From positions 62,001 through 126,000 of the forward strand of contig OZ025831.1 of the NCBI GenBank assembly GCA_964019425.1: a DNA stretch of 64,000 nt. Reading direction: 5' to 3'. This stretch comes from Flectonema sp. DT1601. Taxonomy: Eukaryota; Euglenozoa; Diplonemea; Diplonemida; Diplonemidae. Below the pieces are notes generated by a model. The model did not search any database, was not told the origin of the DNA, and was given only the letters and a program-made list of their open reading frames with translations. Shown in pieces: positions 1 to 9,952 of the stretch (the first letter of the stretch is position 1; every line of letters begins with the position of its first letter). Both the position numbers and the translations under genes were made by a program.

Positions 1-530
1 TTACTTTGAGTACTAAGACGAGAATCTATCAACGTATCAAAAGCAGCGATAGAAGATCCGAAAAGATCGACAACAGTTCCCTTCGACACAACACTGATGT
101 GAATACCACTTCTAGCAGCATTATTAATACCGAGTCCACATGTTATGGATGTGTCTGTTTGACGAGAGATTCCAAGGACTGCTTGAGTCGCAAGATCCCA
201 ATCATGTTTAATTCTACTAATCTGAGTACAGTTACCACTTGGATACTCCAAAGTGATCACAGCGAAAGCAGGTCTAGCTCCCCTAATTGCTGCTGTTTCA
301 GTTGTTGGAAAGCAATGAGCATATGTGTGAGTAGATGCTTGCGACTGTCCTGAATAATAAGAAAACCCAGTTGAACACACACATTTGTTAGTTGTAACAT
401 CACACGTTGCGGCTGAGTCACCGTAGATGGTACAATCAGCATTAGTAGTACAAGTCTTAATCCCAGTTGGTGTGTTTACTAATCCAGATGCTGACGCCAA
501 CATCGCTGAAGCGATAATAAGACTTCTCAT
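1..530 (-). CDS. Partial surface protein, paralogue 1 of 3 (C-terminus beyond window)
   Basis: I translated this frame by eye from ATG at 528-530. It stays open to base 1 (about 176 codons) and so continues past the left edge. The protein begins with a signal peptide (MRSLIIASAMLASASG), followed by a cysteine motif of the form C-x4-5-DC-x2-YGDSAATC-x7-KCVCSTGF. The same motif occurs in the next two genes, so this is the first of three tandem paralogues. The second half repeats family positions such as SGNC and a VDLF-x-SSIAAFDT segment, which matches the DLYTSQVINFDT segment of paralogue 2. By analogy the missing part would hold a Pro/Thr stalk, one membrane span and a short tail. An acceptor-like TTCCCGATTCAG lies about 25 bases upstream. 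The function is unknown; cell-surface exposure is inferred. Confidence 0.75.
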   Translation of the reverse strand, partial: MRSLIIASAMLASASGLVNTPTGIKTCTTNADCTIYGDSAATCDVTTNKCVCSTGFSYYSGQSQASTHTYAHCFPTTETAAIRGARPAFAVITLEYPSGNCTQISRIKHDWDLATQAVLGISRQTDTSITCGLGINNAARSGIHISVVSKGTVVDLFGSSIAAFDTLIDSRLSTQS

Positions 531-1179
531 GTTGTATTCTTTTAGAACTGAATCGGGAAAATATATCATTTATACAAACAAGATGAAATAGGTATTATTT
601 AGGTTGTTTATTGTTATCAAAAAAAAGTAAGCTGAGAAAATATTACATTCCGCGACTGATTGTCGTCGCACAATTCATTCATTACTTTTGCAATTAGGGG
701 AACGGTATGGGACGGCAGACATGTGAAAAAATCATCACTAAGGTTAACCTAACATTAGGCACACTAGGGTTATGGTGCCAATGTTAAAGGATAAGAGCTG
801 TCTTATAGAATATACACGGGAATTTCAAGGGAATTGTAAGAAAAACACCTACGTGAGCGCACGCTGTTATTAGTACAAGTGACGCAATTATTTGGAAAAA
901 AAAAGGAACGGGAGAAAAATATAAAAAGAGCAGAAATATAGTTGAGAAAGCCTAGATTGGAGAATCACCTTATTCAAAAAGAAATGATCACCACTATGGG
1001 CAACATATAAAAAATAGTTTTTGGACTGCGGTAGTCACCTTACCATCTCGAAAATAAAAATTTGAAATAAATATAATTTTGTAAAAAAAAAAAAATAGGA
1101 TGTTTTGTTCCTTTATATAAAGAGTTTTCTTTTTTTTTTTTTTGTGTCTTCAGTAGAATGACTAACAATCACGGTATAA
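531..1179. other. Intergenic, no gene seen
   Basis: This stretch is A+T-rich with poly-A/T runs near 1084 and 1130. I see no open frame, RNA gene or repeat shared with the rest of the window. Confidence 0.5.
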
Positions 1180-2250
1180 CTAATGCTCTTTACCAAGAGA
1201 TGAATCAGAAGAATCATAAGAAGAGCTTTCTTCGTCTGGATTGTTCTTTGCTTTCTCTGTAGGAGGAGGAACAAGGCAACAACAACAATACAAGATAATT
1301 ATTAAAGTGATACCAAATACACAACTACCAGCGACAATTGCAGCAATAAGACCACCACTGAGATCATCATCAGTAGCAGGGTTTAATGGATATGGTCTGT
1401 GTGTGGCATCTCTACACAAACCTTCTTCAGTTACCCACCATCCAGTAACACAAGTAGCAGGTCTGCATTGATTTCTTGTACTGGTGTCAAGACCAAAGAA
1501 TGCCATCAGTGTTGTCGCAACTCCAATATTTGGACAAAGTGAAGCAGAACCTTCAGCAGCGTTAAGAAGATATCTGTTAGAGTTTCCGTAGTAAGAAGTA
1601 CTAGTTGAGCTTAACTGAGCACGAAGTCTTGTATCAAAGTTGATTACTTGAGAAGTATATAAATCTTTAACCTTTAAAGTCACAACAACACTAACATAAA
1701 CACCAGTTCCAAGTGTAACAACTGTTGGGACATAAGTCTGCTGTGGTGGAACAGGTGTTGGAGGAATTGCAGTCGGTGGTATCGCAGGAACATTAGTTGC
1801 AGGAAAGACTGGTACTGCTGTATTTGGTGATGGAGTGTAGGTAGTTTCGAAACAACTATGAGCTGGAGGTTTTATAACAGCACTGGTACCCGTGAGTACC
1901 TTCTTCACACTTTCCAAGTAGTCAGGTCTTGTGGCAGCGATGGTTGCGCAGTTAGCAGTAGGGAAGGTCACGGAAAAGACAGCCTCCACCAAAGTATTCG
2001 GGTTACTAACCTGTCCTGTTTTCAGACAGGTTTGATATGCAGTAGCCACAATGCTGCCATCCGCAACTGCAACGTAAGCTGAGTACCCGGCACCACAAGT
2101 ACAAATGCCAGTAGCTGTTACACATGTCGCAGCAGTATCTCCGTATTTCATACAATCAGTATTAACTGAACAGGTTCTCAAAGCGTTGGGCAGTACTTGA
2201 GATGATGCTGACCCTACGAGGGACATGGCAATCAGTAAGAAGGATTTCAT
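1180..2250 (-). CDS. Type I membrane surface protein, paralogue 2 of 3
   Basis: The protein has about 356 residues. The start chosen is ATG 2248-2250, which places a clean signal peptide (MKSFLLIAMSLVGSASS) at the N-terminus; the open frame extends 24 codons further upstream, but that part looks like leader sequence. After the signal comes the family cysteine module C-x4-DC-x2-YGDTAATC-x7-CTCGAGY, a mixed domain of about 100 residues, a Pro/Val/Thr stalk (AIPPTPVPPQ), a second domain with several cysteines, and one membrane span near the C-terminus (GGLIAAIVAGSCVFG onward). The span runs into CCCC and a short Ser/Asp/Glu-rich cytoplasmic tail. The CCCC next to the span suggests palmitoylation. 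A pyrimidine-rich acceptor (TCTCTTTCTCAG) lies 14 bases before the ATG. The role is unknown; a surface receptor or coat protein is an inference. Confidence 0.85.
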   Translation of the reverse strand: MKSFLLIAMSLVGSASSQVLPNALRTCSVNTDCMKYGDTAATCVTATGICTCGAGYSAYVAVADGSIVATAYQTCLKTGQVSNPNTLVEAVFSVTFPTANCATIAATRPDYLESVKKVLTGTSAVIKPPAHSCFETTYTPSPNTAVPVFPATNVPAIPPTAIPPTPVPPQQTYVPTVVTLGTGVYVSVVVTLKVKDLYTSQVINFDTRLRAQLSSTSTSYYGNSNRYLLNAAEGSASLCPNIGVATTLMAFFGLDTSTRNQCRPATCVTGWWVTEEGLCRDATHRPYPLNPATDDDLSGGLIAAIVAGSCVFGITLIIILYCCCCLVPPPTEKAKNNPDEESSSYDSSDSSLGKEH

Positions 2251-3009
2251 GTTATGAATATACCTGAGAAAGAGATACTTTGATTTACTAACAAACTCCC
2301 AATACATATTTCTTACCCCCAAATCCTGTACTCCAATATATGTCGTCTGCAGTGAAGTATGAATACATCAGATGAAGTAATCTGATTTGAGGACTTCAAT
2401 ACTAACTCTCCACAATAAGAAACCTACTGTGTGATAGTATTTCATATTTATAAACAGCTTCTGCATGTTGGCTGGGTGGACAGACGTGATTTGACATAAA
2501 TATCATAACGTGTGTTACGAAGCAAAAACACGTGTTCTCATTACACAAACTAATACAAACGAGGGAGGGCATCCGTAGATAATTAAAGGTCGGAATATGA
2601 TTCTCCTTGCTTGTGGTTTAGTTGTGGGGGCTTTGCAGCGCTTTTTTTTTCTTTTTTCTTTTTTTTTTTTTCCCCTTCACATGCCGTAACAAAAAGAAGA
2701 AAATAAAAACACAAAAATGGGGAAAATAAAAAGAGGGGGAAAAAAAAGGATTCCACTAATACGAAACTAACCGAAAACGAAAAATGCGGCGCCGCGATGC
2801 TCCACAGAAGTTGAAAACTACTTTGAATACTAAGAAGAAAATGTATCAGGAAATAATAAAAAGTATTATCGGATATAAACCTCCATTGGAATACACGCAA
2901 GCTATCTCGCAGCCAGACGGATACTTCTCTTTAAGTTGGTATCGATAGGATCACATCAATTCCAAGTTGGTATTTAATATCTGTTAACCACACAGAGATG
3001 ATAATTCTT
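2251..3009. other. Intergenic, no gene seen
   Basis: The stretch contains poly-T/poly-A low-complexity sequence around 2640-2760. A 105-codon frame at 2583-2900 is mostly Phe and Lys homopolymer and is not supported as a gene. Confidence 0.5.
2264..2280 (-). promoter_or_regulatory. Predicted 3' splice acceptor before surface gene 2
   Basis: On the minus strand the sequence reads as a pyrimidine-rich stretch ending in CTCAG, 13 bases before the start codon. It supports the downstream start (2250) over the longer open frame. No matching donor is evident; it may be a spliced-leader addition site (inference). Confidence 0.45.
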
Positions 3010-4008
3010 TTACATCATATCGTCATCATCGTCTGGGGCATTCCCGACTACCATTTCTTCTTCTTCTGTTTCCTCTTCGATTATTATAATTTCACGTTCC
3101 CTAAAACAGATGCAAAAAACAGCAATAACGATCACTGCCACGAACACAAACGACCCAACTGCTATTCCAGCAATAGCACCAGTCGATAAAGTATCGTCAG
3201 AGCTGACGATAGGTGCTGGAGTATCAGGAAGACGACATTCCCCTTCAAGATGAGTTAAGTTGTAGTTACTTTGACATGCTGCAGGACGACATGAAGCGCC
3301 ATTACCAAAGTAAGCCATCACTCTAGCTCCTTCCCATAAAATAGGACACCTGGTTGGTGTAGACTGAGATTCAGCAATTTGATAAAACGACACGTTACTT
3401 CCCAACCTAGCCAGCGATCCAAACCCAACAGATTTCAGTACATTTGCTTGAAAATTAACCAAAGCGTCTGTGAATAAATCAGACACTCTCGCACTTAATC
3501 TAATACTTGTAAAAACTCCAATAGCTGGTGATGGTGCTTGGGTAAATGTTGGAACTGGTGTTGGTCTCCTTGTTACAGGAGGATCAGGTATATTCTGAAC
3601 AGTACAAGTGTGAACAATTGTAATAACTCTACTCTTCGTGTCGGCAATAATCGATTGAACTAACGTAGAGAATCCGGTTTCGAATTCAGGAATTGAAGTA
3701 CAGGAACCTCTTGAGAAGACGATTGTTAACAACAAATCGACTACTTCATTTTGATTAGCTGCTTGTGTTGAATCTCTAAAACAATTATAATAAGAACTCT
3801 CAGTTCCAGCAGGTACTACAGACCTGTAAGCTCCATGAGCTACTCCACACAAACACAGTCCACTGTCTTTAGCACAAGTTGCATTCGCATCTCCATACTG
3901 TTGACAATTCGTATCTATCGCGCAGGCTCTAACACCGTCTGGTAGAAATTGAGAATTTCCAGATATCACAACAGCAAGTACTGTCAACAGCACAAACAGT
4001 TCCCTCAT
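3010..4008 (-). CDS. Type I membrane surface protein, paralogue 3 of 3
   Basis: The protein has about 332 residues from ATG 4006-4008, chosen because the signal peptide (MRELFVLLTVLAVVISGNS) then starts at residue 1; five upstream codons are also open. The order matches paralogue 2: the cysteine module C-x4-NC-x2-YGDANATC-x7-CLCG, a globular domain, a short Pro/Thr stalk (TRRPTPVPTFTQAP), a second cysteine-bearing domain, one membrane span (GAIAGIAVGSFVFVAVIV), and a cytoplasmic tail rich in Glu and Asp. The tail differs from that of paralogue 2 (Ser/Asp-rich), so the extracellular parts are shared while the intracellular ends have diverged. Function unknown. Confidence 0.85.
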   Translation of the reverse strand: MRELFVLLTVLAVVISGNSQFLPDGVRACAIDTNCQQYGDANATCAKDSGLCLCGVAHGAYRSVVPAGTESSYYNCFRDSTQAANQNEVVDLLLTIVFSRGSCTSIPEFETGFSTLVQSIIADTKSRVITIVHTCTVQNIPDPPVTRRPTPVPTFTQAPSPAIGVFTSIRLSARVSDLFTDALVNFQANVLKSVGFGSLARLGSNVSFYQIAESQSTPTRCPILWEGARVMAYFGNGASCRPAACQSNYNLTHLEGECRLPDTPAPIVSSDDTLSTGAIAGIAVGSFVFVAVIVIAVFCICFREREIIIIEEETEEEEMVVGNAPDDDDDMM

Positions 4009-4406
4009 ATTGTTATGTAACACCCTCTTGTGATGCGAAGTAAAAGGAATTCATGGATTTTACAAAAAAAAAAAAACAACAACCATTTCTTGAGATAATA
4101 ACAAAAGAAAAGAGGACTCAAAAAAGTGAAGGGAGGGGAGATTTGGGGAGTGGAAAAAAAAAAGAATTTCGCTTTAACATTTTTTTTTTTTTTTTGCTCT
4201 TGTTCACAAATTGTTTAGCTTAAGAATGAACGAATAACCTATAATGCCACCCGGCACTCAGTCAGGTGTGAGTTGCCAGTTTTTTAAGTTAGAATAATTC
4301 GATTGTATGCTACCTAACTAACGAAATGTTTATCGCAGGTTGGTGACACTATCCTTTCTTCATAAACATGATAGCGATTTATTTTTTTTGTAAAAATCGT
4401 TCGTAA

Positions 4407-4446
<40 letters not shown>

Positions 4447-5348
4447 GCTTTTGCTTCTCAACAGATCCTGTCTTCGTTGATATAATTTATTGTGAATGCA
4501 TTCAAAGCGATGGGGAAATAAATATATCGATCCATTCAAACAACGTGTAGGAATCGATTGATCGACGGGGGAAGAGTGATGTGAGAAAGAATAGTGTGGT
4601 ACCCCAACTGATCAAGAGAGTCACAATATTGTTTTTAACTCTCGCGAGCATTCATTCAAATTATACTTTTCCGATTAATGCATTAATTTTTTTTTTTTTC
4701 CCCCTTTTTCTTTAAAAAAGAAGAAGGGAAGATGTGAAAAAATTCACGTTATTCCTCATTCCAGTGATTTTCAAAAAAAAAAAAAAAAAACCATTCAGAT
4801 AAAAAGCCTATTTTTTTTTTTTTGTTGATAGCAGACAGTATTAATGGCGCAAAGGGAAATAGATAACCTTTTGACCATAATAAATAAACCGGCTCCTTAA
4901 TCTGAATAGTTTCTTCTCCGACTTCGGTGCCAAAAAAAAAAAAAATCATCAATCGTAGTTTAAATAATGAATAATTGCTATCCTTGAGAGATAATCTGGG
5001 AGAATGACTGTATCCGCATCCCCTCTTTGTGTAATAGTAATAACTTAACTAATTCAAAGACCTTGTAGGCTTTCTAAATGACTGAATCAGCCGCAATACT
5101 CGACCGTCTTAGAATTGAAGAGCTGAAAGGAGCAGAGAGAGTTGGAGAACATAAAAAATAAAATAAAATAAACGTCTGTTTCAAAACACCACATAATCTG
5201 ATGATGACATTCAGCAGCCTCTTTTCTTTTTCGTTCTCTTTTTTTTTTTTTTTTTTTTTTTCTGGGTGCCTGATATCGGAATGAACTGACCAAAGAAGGA
5301 AGATGGAAATTAAAAGAAAAACAACATGGTTTTGAACCCAACGATGTC
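4009..5348. other. Intergenic, A/T homopolymers and one foldback repeat
   Basis: The stretch contains a poly-A run of about 32 bases (about 4412-4443), several poly-T runs, and copy 1 of a foldback repeat at 4791-4932. Short minus-strand frames at 5074-5371 contain a Lys homopolymer and lie in the 3' flank of the decarboxylase gene; I do not accept them. Confidence 0.5.
4791..4932. repeat. Foldback repeat family A, copy 1
   Basis: The repeat starts CCATTCAGATAAAAAGCC and later contains CCGGCTCCTTAATCTGAATAG, an imperfect inverted copy of the start. It ends with TTCTTCTCCGACTTCGGTGCC. It shares the internal phrase TTGTTGATAGCAGACAGTATT with copy 2 (23474-23590), and its two arms and end with copy 3 (27531-27619). 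Both sides are poly-A runs. It has no coding capacity. Confidence 0.7.
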
Positions 5349-6869
5349 CTACCCCGACATACATATCTCAAGGCACTCGTTGCTGTACTTCTCTATAAGA
5401 TCAAGTAACCAAACAACGTCTTCACTCGCTGGAGTAGCGCTGATGCAGATCATTCTCCAGAAGTTTGGAAGATTTCCAAGCTGCTGATAACCAACGAGAG
5501 TTGTTCCGTGTTTTTGCATTTCATTCTTAACGAGAGGAGCGAGTTTATTTAATATTTCATTTCTAGAGACTTCATCCTCAAGGGATTGAAGCTTACTTGG
5601 AATACACCAAAAACAAACATTAGTACATTGAGGGTTCGTGACTATTTTAAAGTTCGATCTTTTATTTAATTCTGAAATCAATAAATCTTTGAAATCGAAC
5701 GCGCTGTTGACAACTTTCTCCATTCCGAGATCTCCGCGAGCTTTCCAAAGAATCCACAGTTTGAACGCATCGACCTTACGTCCACATTGGTACGCTTTAT
5801 CACCTGTGTCGTACTCAATAGGGTACAGCTTATCTTGTTGAAATAGATATCCTGCTTTGGTTGAGATAGCCTGATTCATGAGACCTTTTTTATTATTCAC
5901 GACTACAAGTGAACACTGTAAAGGAACTCCCATCATCTTGTGTGGATTCCACGTGAACGAATCCGCCAACTCCGATCCCTTTATTAAATTTCTTGTTTCT
6001 CTCGAGAGCATCACAGAACCTCCCCATGCGCCATCAATGTGCATCCAAAGGTTGTTTTCTTTACAGATTTGACCGATTTCTGTAAACGGATCAAATGACC
6101 CAAAGACAGTCGTTCCAGCGGTAGCATTAACGTAGAAAGGTGTTTGTCCGTTTTGCTTTGATTGTTCTATTTTATGTTTTAAATCAGAAGGATCCATGCA
6201 CCCATCATCAGTACACTTAACACTAATACAACTGTCCATTCCCAGCCCTAACATTATACATCCTTTTGTGATGCTGTAGTGACTGTGTGCTGATGTAAAC
6301 ACGACAGGGTGTTTACCCAGACCTGTCAATCCCTGTTTTTTAACTTCTGGAAAAGCTTGTTCTCTCGCCATTAAGAGAGAGTATAAGTTCGACATTGAGC
6401 CACCAGGAGCGAAGATTCCGTCGATTTCAGTAAAGCCAACTAGTTTACCAATTTTTTCAATCATGTATTGCTCCATCAGAACGAATACTGGCGCAACTTC
6501 GTACGTGTACATTGATGCATTGAGAGTACTTGTTAGCCAATCACCTAGAAGTGAAATCACGTCAACCTTTGCAAAAAGTTGATTAAAAAAATTTTGATGA
6601 CCAGTATTCACAGAGTATTTTATTGTGTTGTCACATCCTTTGAGGATGTTCTCAAGTCCAGTTGGGTTTTGATCGATTATGAGTTCGAGTTTATTTTTTA
6701 AATCGTCTGGATGAAGGAAATCAACTACCTTCTGTTCCGACTTAGATGGTATCATGTAATTAAATAACAAATCGGCAAGCTGTCTGCTGAATTGTTCTAA
6801 CTTTTCTTCATCTCGATGAGGGATTGAGTCAAGTTGAGGTTCCGAGAGAGTCGGATGATCGTTTGACAT
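5349..6869 (-). CDS. PLP-dependent group II decarboxylase, glutamate/cysteine-sulfinate decarboxylase-like
   Basis: The protein has about 506 residues. The start chosen is ATG 6867-6869 (MSNDHPTLSE); the frame runs 32 codons further upstream, but that part is low-complexity and hydrophobic. Clear group II decarboxylase motifs are present: NTGHQNFFNQLF, TYEVAPVFVLMEQ, APGGSMSN, HIDGAWGG, and the PLP-binding lysine in SFTWNPHKMMGVPLQCS at about residue 310. C-terminal motifs include YLFQQDKLYPIEYDTGDKA and CGRKVDAFKLW. These motifs are very close to animal GAD and CSAD (known families). The likely reaction is decarboxylation of L-glutamate to GABA or of an acidic or sulfinic amino acid; which substrate cannot be settled by eye. 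There is no targeting signal, so it is probably cytosolic. Confidence 0.9.
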   Translation of the reverse strand: MSNDHPTLSEPQLDSIPHRDEEKLEQFSRQLADLLFNYMIPSKSEQKVVDFLHPDDLKNKLELIIDQNPTGLENILKGCDNTIKYSVNTGHQNFFNQLFAKVDVISLLGDWLTSTLNASMYTYEVAPVFVLMEQYMIEKIGKLVGFTEIDGIFAPGGSMSNLYSLLMAREQAFPEVKKQGLTGLGKHPVVFTSAHSHYSITKGCIMLGLGMDSCISVKCTDDGCMDPSDLKHKIEQSKQNGQTPFYVNATAGTTVFGSFDPFTEIGQICKENNLWMHIDGAWGGSVMLSRETRNLIKGSELADSFTWNPHKMMGVPLQCSLVVVNNKKGLMNQAISTKAGYLFQQDKLYPIEYDTGDKAYQCGRKVDAFKLWILWKARGDLGMEKVVNSAFDFKDLLISELNKRSNFKIVTNPQCTNVCFWCIPSKLQSLEDEVSRNEILNKLAPLVKNEMQKHGTTLVGYQQLGNLPNFWRMICISATPASEDVVWLLDLIEKYSNECLEICMSG

Positions 6870-7507
6870 TTTTTCTAAATTTTTTTTTCTTTTTTTTTTA
6901 CAATTCAAAATAATAATATTAAAACAGAAATAACAGACACAAAAAAAACCAATAATAATCACCAACTCAACTTTCTATTTTAATATATCTGTTTAATATC
7001 TGAGGGTGAATGGGGGGTTAAAGAAACGTTACATTAATTCGTTCATTAGTTATCTTAAAAACAAATGATACGCTAAGCTGAGATGAGTCGTTACCTGTTT
7101 CTCTCCTGCCAGAAAGGGTTAACTGTTTGGTTTTATAAAATAAAATACAAACTGTATATTGTATCATAACATAAACGATAATCTGTAAAAGATACAAGTG
7201 GCAATGCTTAACTCACTCTTTACCTCTATTCTCTCATCATCAGTTATGGTGTAGAAGTAAGACAGTCAACAGTTCTCCTGCAGAAGGGGGGCAGATAGTT
7301 TTTTCACATTCTGGCGGTATTTTTTTTTTTTTTTTTTTTGAAGAAAACACTTTTTTTGACAATTGGTAATCATCCAATCCGCTCAGTAGTTTCCCTCACT
7401 CAGTTGTGAAATAATAAATACTTCTCATGTTTGCTATTGTGGTATCTCAGCAATCGGATGTCATCTTTTTTTTTTTTTTTCCGTAGTATCGAGCTGCTGC
7501 TTACTAT
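6870..7507. other. Intergenic with copy of repeat family D
   Basis: The stretch contains a repeat at 7118-7271 shared with other intergenic islands, and poly-T runs near 7320 and 7470. No gene seen. Confidence 0.5.
7118..7271. repeat. Interspersed repeat family D, copy 1
   Basis: It begins GGGTTAACTGTTTGGTTTTATA, then contains ATTGTATCATAACATAA, and ends with CTCTTTACCTCTATTCTCTC, ATCATCAG and TATGGTGTAGAAGTAAG. The closest copy is 46825-47036; partial, more diverged copies lie at 26458-26545 and 28754-28822. No coding capacity. Confidence 0.6.
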
Positions 7508-9775
7508 TTATAACAAAACAACTGGAGTTGCCGTAACAGGCGTCATGGCCACACACGAAGTCGTTGCCAATGCAGTCGGAAAGGACTTCGCTATTTGAGA
7601 TACGATTTCAGTTCTGGAAACCGATCGATTTCGGAGTCTCTCAAAAAATAATAAAAACCGAATTTCAGGAGATTTGAGATGAGAGTTTTCAGGACATAAA
7701 AAATATCTCAACGAAGTTGGACTATTCCTAATGACAGAGACTACCAGTCGTGTTAACATCGAAGGAGGTGTTGAACGAGCCTCACCAACTCCACTTAGAA
7801 CTCTACACGGAGCATGTAAATAATACAACGCTGGTACGACACGCTTCCCCCAGCAGATTAACAACGCGCAGTGATTCGCTGCGAGGATTACTTTATGATT
7901 AATATCTGTCACAGTAGACTGAGCTTCATGGAAGAGCCTTTCTCCTTTAGAGTAGTTTGCTTCAATTGTAAGAACGTAAGCGATTTCTGTTAGCCAATCG
8001 GAGAGAGATTTTAATGAATTTTCTGATTTTGGAGTATACGGTAGTTGTGATATTTCGTATTGTCTGATAACTTCTTCAATTTGAGAATGGAGTCTGGCTG
8101 AGATGTCATCTGAAGTACTGAATGGTTTTCTTGGTGTTCCTTCTTTTAGAATAGCACAACGAACCTTTGAAATGATGTCGTTGCTGTATCTCTGAAGGAA
8201 TTTATCATCACCAGCTGACAATAAAAGTTGATGTTCCCACATTGTTAGAACTCTTTTACCATTATCTTTTATTGGAAAGTCACCTTCAGGAAGATGAAGT
8301 GACAACAACATTCCGTCAGGAGGTACATCAAAACTAGTTCTGGGCAACACATCCAACAGCAGTTGCAGTAAATATATATTTAACGTAACGAGTTGTTGAC
8401 TTGTTAATATACCCCCACATGCTTGTGGAGTGCTTAGCTCCCATAAGAATATCACAGCATACTTTGGAGCGTTTAACCGAAGATAGAGAAGAGTAACTTC
8501 ATGAGCGACACCATACATAACTGATGATGGAAGAATACATTTACACTCTGTTGGACTCGATACGATTCGTAACACTTCTGTTAAACATCGCAAAGCTGAA
8601 CGTTCAACCAGACCAGGAGATTGAATTGCAGCAACATCTCTCGCTACTCCTGAGGCGTATTTTAAAAGGATCGGAATTACAGAATGATTACAGAGTCGAT
8701 CTTTACAACAGTCTCGTTCTTTTGTTATCAAATGTTCGTAAACATTTAATTTAGTAACTTCACCTTGGACTGCTCCTTCGGGTGGTATTCCAAGTCCTTG
8801 TGATAAAGCATCGCAGAATTCTTCGTTTAAAAGTTCTGGTTTTGGTTCAGGAATACTCGTGTTTAAAGCGGTCCATTCACACTGGACGATATCTTCAACA
8901 GATCCAGTCATGGCTTTTAGTAATTTTAATGTGTTGCTTCCGGGTTGGGCTCCACTTTCTGGAGTTTTTTTATCTTCGAATGGATCAGTTGGTGTGAAGT
9001 ATCTGTCTCCTTGTTTTGTATCACAGTCATTGGTATTGTTAGATGATGATGTACTACCGCCATCACCGTCATCTATGTCAGAACTGATTGATGGAAACAT
9101 TGAAGCGACATTTAAAATAAACTTATTCGAATCAGGTGTTTCAGGTATCGGATTTGAGAATGTCACCGGAGGTGGATTATCCTGAGAAGGTGTTGGACCA
9201 GAGTAGTATTGACTTTCACAACATCCTCCAAAGTGATCCAAATATTCTAAAATATGACCAGAGAGAGTTTCATCATCGTACATAACTCCGAGACTCTTCG
9301 TGTTATTTAAAAGTAAAACTTGTAATTCAGCAGCTCTATGAGCCGTTAAATAACGAGAAATAAGAATTGTGAGTGCCTCGCGAACTTTCTTCTTATCAAT
9401 TGTAGTCAAATCTATGAAGTCTTGGCGATGTTTTTTTCTTGATCCAGGAACTCGTTCCGTCTCTCCTCTTAGTAGTCTGTAGACTAAGGTGGTTGATATG
9501 TCAGTTGGATCAACTTCTTCGAAATCTTTTTTATCAAATGTTTCCGTCGAATATTTATAGCGAACCGGAGATAAAATCTGATCTCTGACAAGCTCGAGTA
9601 GCAATCCGTATTTCTCAGCACATTCTTCGTCAATAGCTTTTTCATTATTGTCTCCCCAAACACTTAAATCTTCTTCTTCTACTTTACGTCTTTTTCTTAT
9701 GATTAATTCTTCTGTTCTCCGAAGGTCAGAAATCATTTCACGGACACCATCTGCCTGCTCCTTCATCTTCTCCAT
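7508..9775 (-). CDS. Hypothetical helical protein
   Basis: This is a 755-residue frame from ATG 9773-9775. I do not recognise the family. The N-terminus is charged and probably coiled-coil, and carries a basic cluster (RKRRKVEEED) that could be a nuclear signal. A low-complexity linker of Ser, Asn, Asp and Pro lies at about residues 190-290. The remaining 450 residues look alpha-helical with many Leu, resembling a helical-repeat scaffold, with no catalytic motif I can name. The spacing to DNAI2 upstream is only 177 bases. An acceptor-like TTATATTATCAG lies about 10 bases before the ATG. Confidence 0.8.
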   Translation of the reverse strand: MEKMKEQADGVREMISDLRRTEELIIRKRRKVEEEDLSVWGDNNEKAIDEECAEKYGLLLELVRDQILSPVRYKYSTETFDKKDFEEVDPTDISTTLVYRLLRGETERVPGSRKKHRQDFIDLTTIDKKKVREALTILISRYLTAHRAAELQVLLLNNTKSLGVMYDDETLSGHILEYLDHFGGCCESQYYSGPTPSQDNPPPVTFSNPIPETPDSNKFILNVASMFPSISSDIDDGDGGSTSSSNNTNDCDTKQGDRYFTPTDPFEDKKTPESGAQPGSNTLKLLKAMTGSVEDIVQCEWTALNTSIPEPKPELLNEEFCDALSQGLGIPPEGAVQGEVTKLNVYEHLITKERDCCKDRLCNHSVIPILLKYASGVARDVAAIQSPGLVERSALRCLTEVLRIVSSPTECKCILPSSVMYGVAHEVTLLYLRLNAPKYAVIFLWELSTPQACGGILTSQQLVTLNIYLLQLLLDVLPRTSFDVPPDGMLLSLHLPEGDFPIKDNGKRVLTMWEHQLLLSAGDDKFLQRYSNDIISKVRCAILKEGTPRKPFSTSDDISARLHSQIEEVIRQYEISQLPYTPKSENSLKSLSDWLTEIAYVLTIEANYSKGERLFHEAQSTVTDINHKVILAANHCALLICWGKRVVPALYYLHAPCRVLSGVGEARSTPPSMLTRLVVSVIRNSPTSLRYFLCPENSHLKSPEIRFLLFFERLRNRSVSRTEIVSQIAKSFPTALATTSCVAMTPVTATPVVLL

Positions 9776-9952
9776 CTTTTATTGTCTGATAATATAATTA
9801 GAAGTATTTGAGTAGTGTGGTGTGGTAGTCTTTTGACTGTGATTTGTTAATTAAATGAAAAAAACTGATCATAATAGGTGAAAGCAATGTGCAATCGGGC
9901 GTGTAAATATAACAAAAAAAAAAAAAAATAACAACGACAACGACAACGGCAA

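Noticed and set aside
2583-2900. 105-codon minus-strand frame between surface genes
   Set aside because: It consists mostly of Phe-rich and Lys homopolymer residues, with no family signal.
5074-5371. Two overlapping minus-strand frames with Lys runs
   Set aside because: They lie in the 3' flank of the decarboxylase gene, overlap each other in different frames and depend on a poly-T run.
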